NCBI GenBank assembly: GCA_002423705.1
Contig: DINW01000017.1
Span: 106,956 to 117,912 of the forward strand
Source: Clostridium sp. UBA5530
GTDB lineage: Bacteria; Bacillota; Clostridia; Clostridiales; Clostridiaceae
DNA: 10,957 nucleotides
Direction: 5' to 3'
Made by a program: the position numbers and the translations under genes. The first letter of the stretch is position 1, and the number at the start of each line of letters is the position of its first letter. The notes beneath the pieces are model-generated. The model saw only the letters and a list, made by a program, of their open reading frames with translations, did no database searches and was not told where the DNA came from. Positions 1 to 7,101 of this stretch are shown here, in pieces.

Positions 1-1
1 A

Positions 2-562
2 ATGCTAATGGCTCCTGTGGCTGTTGTTACTCTTGCTGAACATATAGGACATGTTTATGTAACTAATAATGTATGTAACAGAGATTTTACCAAGGAACCA
101 GGACTTCATAGGTCTATTCTAGGAGACGGAGTTGCCACAGTTTTTGCAGGATTAGTAGGAGGCCCTCCTAATACTACCTATGGAGAAAACATAGGGGTAA
201 TGGCTATTACTAAGGTATATAGTGTATGGGTTATAGGAATAGCTGCTGTAATTGCTATTATTCTATCATTTATTGGACCAGTGGCAGCAATGATAAGCAA
301 TATTCCAATTCCAGTAATGGGAGGAGTCAGCATCTTATTATTTGGAATAATAGCCTCATCAGGATTTAGAGTTTTCGTAGAAAATAAAATTGATTTTAGT
401 AAAAAGAAAAACCTTATTGTAGCATCTGTTGTTATAGTTTTAGGTATAGGTGGAGCTGTAATAAAAATAGGAAGTCTTGAATTAGCAGGAGTGGCTTTAG
501 CAATGTTAGCAGGAATAATTTTAAATCTTGTTTTGCCAGATATTAGTAAATCAGAGGCTTAA
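2..562 (+). CDS. uraA: Uracil permease, C-terminal part (5' end outside window)
   Basis: This is a uracil:proton symporter of the nucleobase-ascorbate transporter (NAT/NCS2) family, an inner-membrane protein importing uracil for salvage. About 186 residues are visible; the family is about 420-430 residues, so the N-terminal half lies left of the window and the first ATG here is not the real start. The segment AEHIGH (residues 12-17 as read here) and the segment PNTTYGENIGV (56-66) match the two substrate-binding regions of E. coli UraA. The glutamates at 13 and 62 are 49 residues apart, the same spacing as Glu241 and Glu290 in E. coli UraA, and His17 matches His245. Hydrophobic segments follow to the C-terminus. 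The gene stops at TAA just before a hairpin and converges on rqcH. The family call is secure; uracil is preferred over xanthine or uric acid because of the TTYGEN motif. Confidence 0.93.
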   Translation: MLMAPVAVVTLAEHIGHVYVTNNVCNRDFTKEPGLHRSILGDGVATVFAGLVGGPPNTTYGENIGVMAITKVYSVWVIGIAAVIAIILSFIGPVAAMISNIPIPVMGGVSILLFGIIASSGFRVFVENKIDFSKKKNLIVASVVIVLGIGGAVIKIGSLELAGVALAMLAGIILNLVLPDISKSEA

Positions 563-592
563 ATTAGTAACTAATACAATTAAATAGAATAA

Positions 593-631
593 AATAGAGT
601 AAGGATTATATGATCCTTACTCTATTCTTTT
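593..631. terminator. Bidirectional intrinsic terminator between uraA and rqcH
   Basis: A perfect 14-bp inverted repeat (593-606 pairing with 613-626) has a 6-base loop. On the plus strand it is followed by CTTTT and on the minus strand by TTTTATT, so it can end both converging transcripts. The rqcH stop codon (minus strand, 617-619) and its last codons lie inside the stem, so one hairpin serves as coding end and terminator. The structure is seen directly; its function is inferred. Confidence 0.85.
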
Positions 632-2308
632 AACGGATAACTCAGTGGAATCTACATATATGGTTTTATTAGTATAATATATTACCATTCCGGGTTTGCT
701 ATGGGATGGTTTCTTCACATTTCTTACTTCTGTATAATCTATAGGAACCTTTGAAGAGTTATGTGCCTTGCTATAATATGCAGCTAGTGTAGCAGCTTCT
801 AGCAGTGTATTTTCATCTGGATATTTACTTTTTATTATGACGTGAGAACCAGGAAGATCTTTAGCATGAAGCCAAATATCAGTTCTATCAGCAAATTTTA
901 AAGTAAGATAATCATTTTGAAGATTATTCTTACCTACATAAATATCAATGCCATTGGAAGATAAAAAATGCATAGGTTTAGATGGCTTAGGCTTTATTTT
1001 ACTAGTTTTTTTATTAGATATATACCCACTTTCTATTAGCTCTCTTCTAATGTCTTCAATTTCAGAGTAATGTTCTAAAGTATTTATAGAGTTTAGAACA
1101 GAGTTTAGGTATTCTAACTCTTCTTTAGCATTTCTTAACTGTTCTTTGGCGGCAACTTCTGTCTTCTTTAATTTATTATATTTACTAAAGTATAGTTGAA
1201 TATTTTCAGATGGAGTTTTGTTTTCATCTAATGGTATAGAGATAACTTCTTGATTTTCGCTATAATAGTTTTCAAGGTCTATAGTTTTCATGCCTGGTTT
1301 TAATAAGTATATATTTGCGGTAATCAGTTCTCCCATAATTCTAAGGTTATCTTTTTCCTCACATTGACTTAAAGTGTTTGTAAGGATAATTATTTTTTTT
1401 GAAGTTCTGTCTAAATGAGTATGTACTAATTTTTGTAAATCAAAGGTTCTATTGTTTATTCTATCTTGTTTATCTTTCTTAGAATAATATTCATCTAAAA
1501 GCTCTGAAGAAGAGGAAAAAGTAGAGGCTTCCATACTAGCAAAAGCTTCTAAAGGAAAACAATAAAAGTCTTTTAATAGACTACTATCTTTATATAATAC
1601 AAAATTAAATTTTTCACCTAGAAAGATATCATTTAAAAACATGACTAAGTCTTCTGATAGGTTCTTTGACTCTTTTAACTTTATATAGATACTTTTAGAA
1701 GTAGGTTTAGAGATACCAGTAAATGAATTAGAGCAAAAATTTTCGTCAAAATCATTTTGAGACAATAATTCTTTTAAGTCGGACTCACTAAAATTAGAGG
1801 GGTCTAACTTTAATGAACTAGGAGGATAAACATATTCTAATCCAGGGAGCAGAACTCTGTAACTATTTATATCTGGAGTAATATGCTTTATTGAATCCAT
1901 AATTTTATTATCTCTTTTTCTAATTAAAGTTATATTGCTGTGTCTGCCCATTATTTCGCATATCAAAGAATAAATACTGTTGAATCCAAGCTCATCGGTA
2001 CTTTCAAAATCAAAAATTAGTATTCTATCAATACTTACTTGATGAATTTTTAGAAGTTTAGCACCTACTAAGTATTTTCTTAGTAACATGCAAAAGTTAG
2101 GCGGTTGTTGTGGATTAGACTTAGATATAGTTGTCAAGTGAGCTCTAGGATAGTTAGCACTAGCACTAAGAACTAGTTTTTTGTTTCCTCTAAATGTAAG
2201 AATAATTTCATCCTTTTCTGGCTGATTGACTTTATCTATTTTTAATCCCAATATTTTTTTGTTTAATTCCATGACTACGCTATAAAGAAAAACGCCATCG
2301 TATGCCAT
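617..2308 (-). CDS. rqcH: RqcH, ribosome-associated quality control factor (NFACT / fibronectin-binding-like protein)
   Basis: RqcH is the bacterial homologue of Rqc2/NEMF. In B. subtilis it binds 50S subunits blocked by peptidyl-tRNA, recruits alanyl-tRNA and adds C-terminal alanine tails that mark the stalled chain for degradation. Older annotations call the family fibronectin-binding protein (FbpA). The 563 residues match the usual 550-580. The NFACT-N domain begins with MAYDGVFLYS and includes PPNFCMLLRKYL (69-80). The Asp-Arg pair at 94-95 fits the DR motif needed for tRNA binding in the family, and EIMGRHSN (118-125) is a further signature. A coiled-coil middle spans about 285-410. The NFACT-R (DUF814) domain near 450-545 carries DIWLHAKDLPGSHVII (477-492) and DYTEVRNVKKPS (524-535). 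The start is supported by an SD (GGAAGGA on the minus strand, 2317-2323) 8 bases upstream. It is a single-gene unit with its own promoter, divergent from dapF. Confidence 0.95.
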   Translation of the reverse strand: MAYDGVFLYSVVMELNKKILGLKIDKVNQPEKDEIILTFRGNKKLVLSASANYPRAHLTTISKSNPQQPPNFCMLLRKYLVGAKLLKIHQVSIDRILIFDFESTDELGFNSIYSLICEIMGRHSNITLIRKRDNKIMDSIKHITPDINSYRVLLPGLEYVYPPSSLKLDPSNFSESDLKELLSQNDFDENFCSNSFTGISKPTSKSIYIKLKESKNLSEDLVMFLNDIFLGEKFNFVLYKDSSLLKDFYCFPLEAFASMEASTFSSSSELLDEYYSKKDKQDRINNRTFDLQKLVHTHLDRTSKKIIILTNTLSQCEEKDNLRIMGELITANIYLLKPGMKTIDLENYYSENQEVISIPLDENKTPSENIQLYFSKYNKLKKTEVAAKEQLRNAKEELEYLNSVLNSINTLEHYSEIEDIRRELIESGYISNKKTSKIKPKPSKPMHFLSSNGIDIYVGKNNLQNDYLTLKFADRTDIWLHAKDLPGSHVIIKSKYPDENTLLEAATLAAYYSKAHNSSKVPIDYTEVRNVKKPSHSKPGMVIYYTNKTIYVDSTELSVKRIE

Positions 2309-2341
2309 AATATCATTCCTTCCAATTTTAAAACTAAACCT

Positions 2342-2371
2342 AGTATAGCATTAATTTATATATAGTAGCAA
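2342..2371 (-). promoter_or_regulatory. Probable sigma-A promoter of rqcH
   Basis: On the minus strand a TATACT -10 box (2342-2347) is preceded by TGC, giving an extended -10. An 18-base spacer separates it from a TTGCTA -35 box (2366-2371). It would start transcription about 25-30 bases before the rqcH ATG, leaving a short leader that contains the SD. This is pattern matching in AT-rich DNA; the extended -10 and position make it plausible. Confidence 0.6.
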
Positions 2372-2442
2372 TAACACAAAGGAAAACTTAAATTTAACTA
2401 TTATTTACTAAACTAAAAGTAGTATCTAAAATTAAAAAAATA

Positions 2443-2480
2443 TATGGATACCATAGATAAATAAATGCTTAATTTATCTA
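2443..2480. promoter_or_regulatory. Paired inverted repeats in the rqcH-dapF intergenic region (possible operator)
   Basis: Two adjacent dyads lie about 35 bases upstream of the putative dapF -10 box. The first is TATGG-ATA-CCATA (2443-2455). The second has 9-bp arms, TAGATAAAT (2454-2462) and ATTTATCTA (2472-2480), separated by 9 bases. No T-run follows, so a terminator is unlikely. A regulator-binding site is possible, but chance dyads are common in DNA this AT-rich. The rest of the 242-base gap shows no lysine riboswitch or T-box features that I can recognise. Confidence 0.3.
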
Positions 2481-2513
2481 ATTTGTAATGATTTTTCTTT
2501 ATATATGGGGTAT

Positions 2514-2519
2514 TATAAT
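2514..2519 (+). promoter_or_regulatory. Candidate -10 box of the dapF operon
   Basis: A perfect TATAAT lies 31 bases before the dapF start, giving a leader of about 25 bases. No good TTGACA-like -35 sits at 16-18 bases upstream; the nearest similar hexamer, TTGTAA at 2483-2488, is too far. Recognition may therefore be weak or aided by an activator. Confidence 0.45.
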
Positions 2520-2550
2520 AATGTAGTGTGAAGTGAAAGAAGGTATAAAT

Positions 2551-3381
2551 ATGAATTTCGTGAAAATGCATGGAAATGGTAATGATTTTATTATGATAGA
2601 GGATTTAAAAAATCAATATGTAGGACAGGAAAGCAAAATAGCTAAAATACTATGTGATAGGAAGAGGGCTATAGGTGGAGATGGAATTATTTTAATAAGA
2701 AACAGTACTATAGCTGATATACAAATGATAATAATAAATGCAGATGGATCTTACGCATCTATGTGTGGTAATGGATTAAGGTGCTTTATGAAGTATGTTT
2801 ATGATAATGGTATAATAAAAGACCATGTTGTTAATATAGAAACAGGCGATGGAGTAAAAAAAGTAAAAATTAATTTAATAAATAAAACAGTAAACACAAT
2901 TGAGGTAAATATGGGCAAAGGTTCGTTTAACCCTAAGGATATTCCATCAACTGAAGGTAGTCCTATAATAAATAAAAAAATCAAAGAGAATAACAAAGAA
3001 TATTCAATTGTATCTCTAAGAATGGGAGTACCTCATACAGTTATATTTGGATGTCTAAAAGATTTTTCCGTTGATGAGGGCAAAGCTATAGAAAAAAATA
3101 AATTATTTTTGCAGGGTACCAATGTTAATTTCTGTGAAATCGTAAATAGAGAACATATAAAAGTGAAAACTTGGGAAAGGGGAGCTGGTGCTACATTAGC
3201 CTGTGGTACTGGTTGTTGTGCTTCGGTTTTAGCAGCATATAAAGTTGGACTAGTTGATGATGATGTAGTGGTGGATACAGATGGTGGAAATTTAAAGGTT
3301 AAAATTATGAATGATTACGTTTATATGATTGGTACAGCAGTAGAGGTCTTTAAAGGTATTACTAATATATATGAGGAATAA
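2551..3381 (+). CDS. dapF: Diaminopimelate epimerase (DapF)
   Basis: DapF interconverts LL- and meso-diaminopimelate in the cytoplasm without a cofactor, feeding lysine synthesis and, in many bacteria, the peptidoglycan cross-link residue. The 276 residues match the family (about 270-280). The start MNFVKMHGNGNDF is the standard N-terminus, and AAAGAAGG ends 7 bases upstream of this ATG; an in-frame GTG at 2533 overlaps that region and is less likely. The two catalytic cysteines are visible: Cys72 in NADGSYASMCGNGLRC and Cys218 in ATLACGTGCC. The Glu-Arg pair at 209-210 is kept. The usual MGNPH motif reads MGVPH (158-162), so the histidine is kept but the Asn that contacts substrate in H. influenzae DapF (Asn157) is Val. 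This probably marks a clostridial subfamily, but a related amino-acid racemase activity cannot be excluded from sequence alone. The next gene begins 3 bases after the stop. Confidence 0.92.
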   Translation: MNFVKMHGNGNDFIMIEDLKNQYVGQESKIAKILCDRKRAIGGDGIILIRNSTIADIQMIIINADGSYASMCGNGLRCFMKYVYDNGIIKDHVVNIETGDGVKKVKINLINKTVNTIEVNMGKGSFNPKDIPSTEGSPIINKKIKENNKEYSIVSLRMGVPHTVIFGCLKDFSVDEGKAIEKNKLFLQGTNVNFCEIVNREHIKVKTWERGAGATLACGTGCCASVLAAYKVGLVDDDVVVDTDGGNLKVKIMNDYVYMIGTAVEVFKGITNIYEE

Positions 3382-3384
3382 AAA

Positions 3385-4443
3385 ATGAATTTTAGATATT
3401 TATCCATATTAATGATATCCTTAATGATTATTTTAAGTGGATGTTCATCATCTTCTGATGTTGCTGAAGTAAAGAAAAAGGAAGATAAACTTAAGTTATC
3501 ATCTGTTTTAATGGGAGACTCAAAAGACAATGGTGATATTAGTTTATATACTATTTGTAATAAAAAAACCACATTCAATATAACTATAAGCAGGTTGATG
3601 CAACTAAAGTATGATAAAAACTATGGGGTCACAGGTCAATTAAATTTTATAGAAAAAGGAAATAATTTAATTGAAAACCAATTAATAGTTAGTAAAAATA
3701 ATAAAGAGAAGGTTATTGAAGGGTTATATTCCATAATAGATTTTGGCATATCTCCTAAAGGAAAATACGTAGCCTACAGAGGATTTAAAGAAGATAGGCT
3801 TGAATCAATTGATAATTTAAAGATATTAGATCTAACGGAGGATAAATCTATAAAGATAAATTCCAAGGTTATAATTTCAGGCAGTTTATATGGTTTTAAA
3901 GATGAAGACACCTTATTTTATTATGGTGTTTCAGAAGAAACAAATAAATCAGCACTATATGAGTATAATATTAAAACAAATAAAGAACAAATATTATATG
4001 ATATAAATCTTGGATATATAACCTATGTAAAAGCTTTAGACGGCAATAAACTTATTATTTTGGAAGATAAGATAAATTCTTCAGAATTGAGTTTGTTTTA
4101 TCCGGATACAAAGACTAAAGAGGTGATAAGTTCAAATATAACTTCTGTATACTCAAGTATAAATATAAATGGAGAAGTATATTTTATAGCAAGTGATAAG
4201 AGCGAAAGTAAAGCTCTGTATAGATATGTAGACAAAAAGCTTAAAAGGCTTACTTATGATTTTCCAAAGCATATTTATGATAAATCCAATCTTGGGGTAG
4301 ATGAGGAAGGAAATCTATATTTTATAGGATATGACGAAGATGAAGATAAGAGAAACATATTCTCTGTAGGGAAAGATGGTTCTATAAACTTAATATCCAA
4401 TGAAGAAGGTAAATATATTTTATATGAAAATATTAGCTATTAA
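3385..4443 (+). CDS. Lipoprotein with predicted beta-propeller repeats, unknown function
   Basis: I do not recognise a named family. The N-terminus is a type II (lipoprotein) signal peptide: Asn-Phe-Arg, a hydrophobic stretch (5-17), and the lipobox LSGC with Cys20 as lipidation site. The mature protein should be anchored outside the cytoplasmic membrane. After a Ser-rich and charged linker, several roughly 45-residue units recur, each with a strand such as LYFIGYD, VYFIASD, LFYYGVS or LIILEDK, then a polar loop and a second strand (ALYRY, ALYEYN, LSLFYP, NIFSVG). This is typical of TolB/DUF5050-like beta-propellers, seen from about residue 115 to 350. No catalytic motif is evident. The SD (TGAGGA, 3372-3377) lies inside the last dapF codons and the gap is only 3 bases, so co-expression with dapF is likely. 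A strong terminator covers its last codons, separating it from the pilus genes. A role in envelope sensing or binding is a guess only. Confidence 0.8.
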   Translation: MNFRYLSILMISLMIILSGCSSSSDVAEVKKKEDKLKLSSVLMGDSKDNGDISLYTICNKKTTFNITISRLMQLKYDKNYGVTGQLNFIEKGNNLIENQLIVSKNNKEKVIEGLYSIIDFGISPKGKYVAYRGFKEDRLESIDNLKILDLTEDKSIKINSKVIISGSLYGFKDEDTLFYYGVSEETNKSALYEYNIKTNKEQILYDINLGYITYVKALDGNKLIILEDKINSSELSLFYPDTKTKEVISSNITSVYSSININGEVYFIASDKSESKALYRYVDKKLKRLTYDFPKHIYDKSNLGVDEEGNLYFIGYDEDEDKRNIFSVGKDGSINLISNEEGKYILYENISY

Positions 4444-4467
4444 TAAAATAGCTAATATTTTTTTGTT
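4427..4467 (+). terminator. Intrinsic terminator after the dapF-lipoprotein operon
   Basis: A perfect 15-bp stem (4427-4441 with 4447-4461) has a 5-base AATAA loop and is followed by a T-rich tract (TTT G TTT). The last codons and stop codon of the lipoprotein gene lie in the stem and loop. Only about 35 bases remain between the T-tract and the SD of the next gene, so the pilus operon either has a promoter packed into that gap or depends on readthrough. Confidence 0.85.
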
Positions 4468-4499
4468 TAAAAAAAACTAAAGTGGTTAAAAATTATTGT

Positions 4500-4516
4500 A
4501 GGAGGTGAAAAACATA
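4500..4516 (+). promoter_or_regulatory. Perfect Shine-Dalgarno facing an ATA codon (start site of pilB)
   Basis: AGGAGGTGA (4500-4508) is a 9-base perfect complement to the 16S rRNA 3' end. Five bases later, where the start codon should be, the codon is ATA (4514-4516), followed by AAA. The only in-frame standard starts are a GTG (4505) buried inside the SD itself and an ATG (4544) 35 bases downstream of the SD. An AUA start, or a recent or erroneous G-to-A change at 4516, fits best. Confidence 0.7.
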
Positions 4517-5926
4517 AAAATAGATTCTAATTTAGTAAGACTCATGGATAAAAAGATAGCCTATGAGCAAGAAATTTTTCCCTTGTACATGGACGAGGGG
4601 TATGTATATATAGCAACTAAAGAGGAAAAAAATAAAAATCTATATTCATATATAAGACTTATATTCAAAAAAGATGTAAAGTTCATAATCTATGATGAGG
4701 TAAGAATTAAAGAACTATTAAAATTATATTATGGTAATGAAAAATTATCTAATATTTTTTTACAAAGTGAGGAAGAAATAAAAGAACAATATGAAATAAA
4801 TGGACCTAATATTGAACTAGTAGAGTATATACTATCTCAAGGAATTTTAGAAGGGGTTAGTGATATACATATTGAACCTAAAAGAAATGATGTGGCAATA
4901 AGATTTAGAAAGGATGGGCTTTTATATAGCTTTATGAACCTATCTCATAGCACTTATAAAGGTATACTAGGAAGGATTAAAGTTATGGCCAACTTAGATC
5001 TTACAGAAAAACGAATGTTTTTTGATGGCAAGATTCCTTATGAGTTAGAGAACCAAGATTATGATATAAGACTTTCATTAGCACCAACTATACATGGTGA
5101 AAAATTAGTTATGAGGATTCTCTATAAAGATAGGACTATAAAAACTATTAATGATTTAAATTACACAGAAGAGAACCTAACTACATTAAAAAAATTACTG
5201 GATGAAGACAATGGAATTATAATAGTCACAGGACCAACTGGAAGCGGAAAAAGCACCACTTTATATGGAGCTCTTAATTATTTAAATGATAAAACAATAA
5301 ATATAACAACTTTAGAGGATCCAGTTGAGTATGAAATAGATGGTATAAACCAAATCTCTATAACAGGCAATGATAGGCTAAGTTTTCATGAAGGACTTAA
5401 AAACATATTAAGACAAGATCCAGATGTGATAATGATAGGGGAAATAAGAGATGAGGAAACAGCTAAGATAGCGGTTAGAGCAGCAGTAACAGGACATAAG
5501 GTTTTAACAACACTGCACACCAATAAAGCTTTAGGAGCTGTTAATAGGCTCATAGACATGGGTGTTGAAGAATATTTACTTAAGGACTCATTAAAAGGAG
5601 TTATCGGACAAAGACTTATAAGAAGATTATGTGATAACTGCAAGAAAATTCATTGTACTAATGAAGAGGAGATGGAACTGTTAAAAATAAACAAATTCAT
5701 AAATATATATAAAGAAGATCCTAAAGGATGCAGTTATTGTAATTATACAGGATTTCGAGGAAGGATAAGTATAGAGGAAGTAATAGATTTAAAGAACTTT
5801 AAAAACAAGACCTTTAGAGACAATACTGTAATATATAAATCAATAGAAGAAGATTTAATTTATAAAATTTTAAAGGGGCTTACTAGTATAAATGAAGGAA
5901 AGAGATATTTAAAGAATTATGAATAA
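4505..5926 (+). CDS. pilB: Type IV filament assembly ATPase (PilB/GspE/ComGA family)
   Basis: This cytoplasmic hexameric ATPase should drive pilin polymerisation through the PilC platform. Counting from the GTG, residues 1-85 are a short GspE-type N-domain (starting around KIDSNLVRLM). The T2SSE ATPase core has Walker A GPTGSGKS (243-250), an Asp box TTLEDPVE (268-275), Walker B VIMIGEIRD (308-316) and a His box TGHKVLTTLHT (329-339). Cys376/Cys379 and Cys409/Cys412 form the zinc-binding CxxC pairs typical of extension ATPases, which argues against the retraction ATPase PilT. Length (470-473) is slightly short for PilB but longer than ComGA. The start is uncertain. The GTG at 4505 lies within the SD; ATA at 4514 has ideal spacing; ATG at 4544 would cut into the N-domain. 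I give the GTG coordinate as the outer limit. All catalytic motifs look intact. It overlaps the next gene by 8 bases. Confidence 0.93.
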   Translation: MKNIKIDSNLVRLMDKKIAYEQEIFPLYMDEGYVYIATKEEKNKNLYSYIRLIFKKDVKFIIYDEVRIKELLKLYYGNEKLSNIFLQSEEEIKEQYEINGPNIELVEYILSQGILEGVSDIHIEPKRNDVAIRFRKDGLLYSFMNLSHSTYKGILGRIKVMANLDLTEKRMFFDGKIPYELENQDYDIRLSLAPTIHGEKLVMRILYKDRTIKTINDLNYTEENLTTLKKLLDEDNGIIIVTGPTGSGKSTTLYGALNYLNDKTINITTLEDPVEYEIDGINQISITGNDRLSFHEGLKNILRQDPDVIMIGEIRDEETAKIAVRAAVTGHKVLTTLHTNKALGAVNRLIDMGVEEYLLKDSLKGVIGQRLIRRLCDNCKKIHCTNEEEMELLKINKFINIYKEDPKGCSYCNYTGFRGRISIEEVIDLKNFKNKTFRDNTVIYKSIEEDLIYKILKGLTSINEGKRYLKNYE

Positions 5927-7097
5927 GATAAAATACAAGATATTAACCCAGAGTGAAGGAATAAAAAAAGGAATATATATAGGAACTATAAATGAGGCTA
6001 GAGATGCGGTTAGAAGAGATGGTAATTATATAATTTATTTAAAAGAAATAAAGAAAAACAATAGAATTGATGTTCATAGAAACAAAAAAATAAGCATTGC
6101 GAATATGAAGAATATATGCAATATAATGAGCCTATACGTAAAATCAGGAATGCCTCTAAATGATGGAGTAAAGGCTGTAGCTAGTACAATAAAGGAAAAA
6201 GAAATAAAAAGAATTTTTGAAAATATATATGAGAAAATTATACGAGGTCAGGGATTTTACGGAAGCTTTAAGGAAGAAAAAGCATTTCCAACATTATTTT
6301 TAATAATGATAAAATCAGGAGAAAAAAGCGGGTTTTTGGAAGAGACTTTTGAAGCATTAGAGAAATATTACGAAAGTCAATTTCAATTTTTAAAAAGAAT
6401 GAAAGAAGCATTAATTTATCCTGTAACTTTAGCAATATTTATGAACATAGTTTTTCTTTTTATCCTAGGGAGAGTAATTCCTAAATTTAAGGAGTTAATA
6501 GAATACAATTCATCAAACATATCTAATACCATGTCAGCTATATTAACTATTAGCAAATTTGTAGAAAAGAATTTATTTCAAGTATTTTTATTAGAGCTAG
6601 TGATTTTAATAATTGTAGTCTATTATTGCAAAGTATCACGAGTCTATTCTAAAATTCCTGTGATAAAGGGCATATATAAAGATATAGAAATTATATATTT
6701 TTTTAAAGTATTTAATATGTTATATAAAAGCGGGATATCTATACAAGAAACTTTGGATTTAATATGTAAGTCTCTAGAAAACAAAGAACTTATATTTAGC
6801 ATAAAGGATATTAGAACTAGTATATCAAATGGATATGGAGTATTTGAAAGTTTCAAAGCTACAACACTTTTGGATGAATTTTCTAAAGATATGATTTATT
6901 TTGGAGAGAAAACCGGATATTTAGAAAAAACAATAGATATCATAGAAAAGCATCTTAATGAAATTCTAGATAAAAAGCTAAGGGCAGTATTAAAATTTAT
7001 AGAACCCATAATGATAATTTTTATGGGAACCATGATTGTAGTATTTATACTAATTTTTGTAATGCCTACAATGAATACTATGTATTATATTGAGTGA
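5919..7097 (+). CDS. pilC: Type IV filament inner-membrane platform protein (PilC/GspF/ComGB family)
   Basis: This polytopic membrane protein should form the assembly platform that couples PilB ATP hydrolysis to pilin extraction. At 392 residues it has the usual size. Two GspF (T2SSF) domains are visible, about 60-185 and 258-380, each with the repeated signature SGEKSGFLEE (133-142) and FGEKTGYLEK (328-337). Predicted membrane helices lie near 167-187, 220-237 and 361-383, the classic three-helix layout. The N-terminal 55 residues resemble the soluble segment of other PilC proteins. The start ATG overlaps the pilB stop in ATGAATAA, implying translational coupling; a purine-rich stretch upstream is only a modest SD. 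Downstream, the first prepilin-like gene begins within a few bases. PilC and ComGB cannot be told apart from sequence alone; the adjoining PilMNO-like genes favour a pilus-type name. Confidence 0.92.
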   Translation: MNKIKYKILTQSEGIKKGIYIGTINEARDAVRRDGNYIIYLKEIKKNNRIDVHRNKKISIANMKNICNIMSLYVKSGMPLNDGVKAVASTIKEKEIKRIFENIYEKIIRGQGFYGSFKEEKAFPTLFLIMIKSGEKSGFLEETFEALEKYYESQFQFLKRMKEALIYPVTLAIFMNIVFLFILGRVIPKFKELIEYNSSNISNTMSAILTISKFVEKNLFQVFLLELVILIIVVYYCKVSRVYSKIPVIKGIYKDIEIIYFFKVFNMLYKSGISIQETLDLICKSLENKELIFSIKDIRTSISNGYGVFESFKATTLLDEFSKDMIYFGEKTGYLEKTIDIIEKHLNEILDKKLRAVLKFIEPIMIIFMGTMIVVFILIFVMPTMNTMYYIE

Positions 7098-7101
7098 TGA
7101 T

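Noticed and set aside
2309..2550. Possible lysine riboswitch or T-box leader before dapF
   Set aside because: The likely transcription start lies only about 25 bases before the gene and the 242-base gap has none of the conserved riboswitch or T-box segments that I can recognise.
2799..2996. Minus-strand ORF of 65 codons inside dapF, and similar reverse ORFs at 3321-3578, 5386-5643, 6644-6856, 7287-7472, 8698-8916 and 9468-9755
   Set aside because: All lie opposite well-supported genes, lack SD sites and domain signatures, and are explained by the AT-rich codon use of the plus-strand genes.
4505..5926. ATPase as a retraction ATPase (PilT)
   Set aside because: It has a GspE-type N-domain and two CxxC pairs of the zinc-binding element, features of extension ATPases and absent from PilT.
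4505..5926. pilB as a pseudogene because of the missing ATG
   Set aside because: The reading frame and all catalytic motifs are intact and the eight downstream genes are also intact, so degeneration is not evident; weak initiation is the simpler reading.
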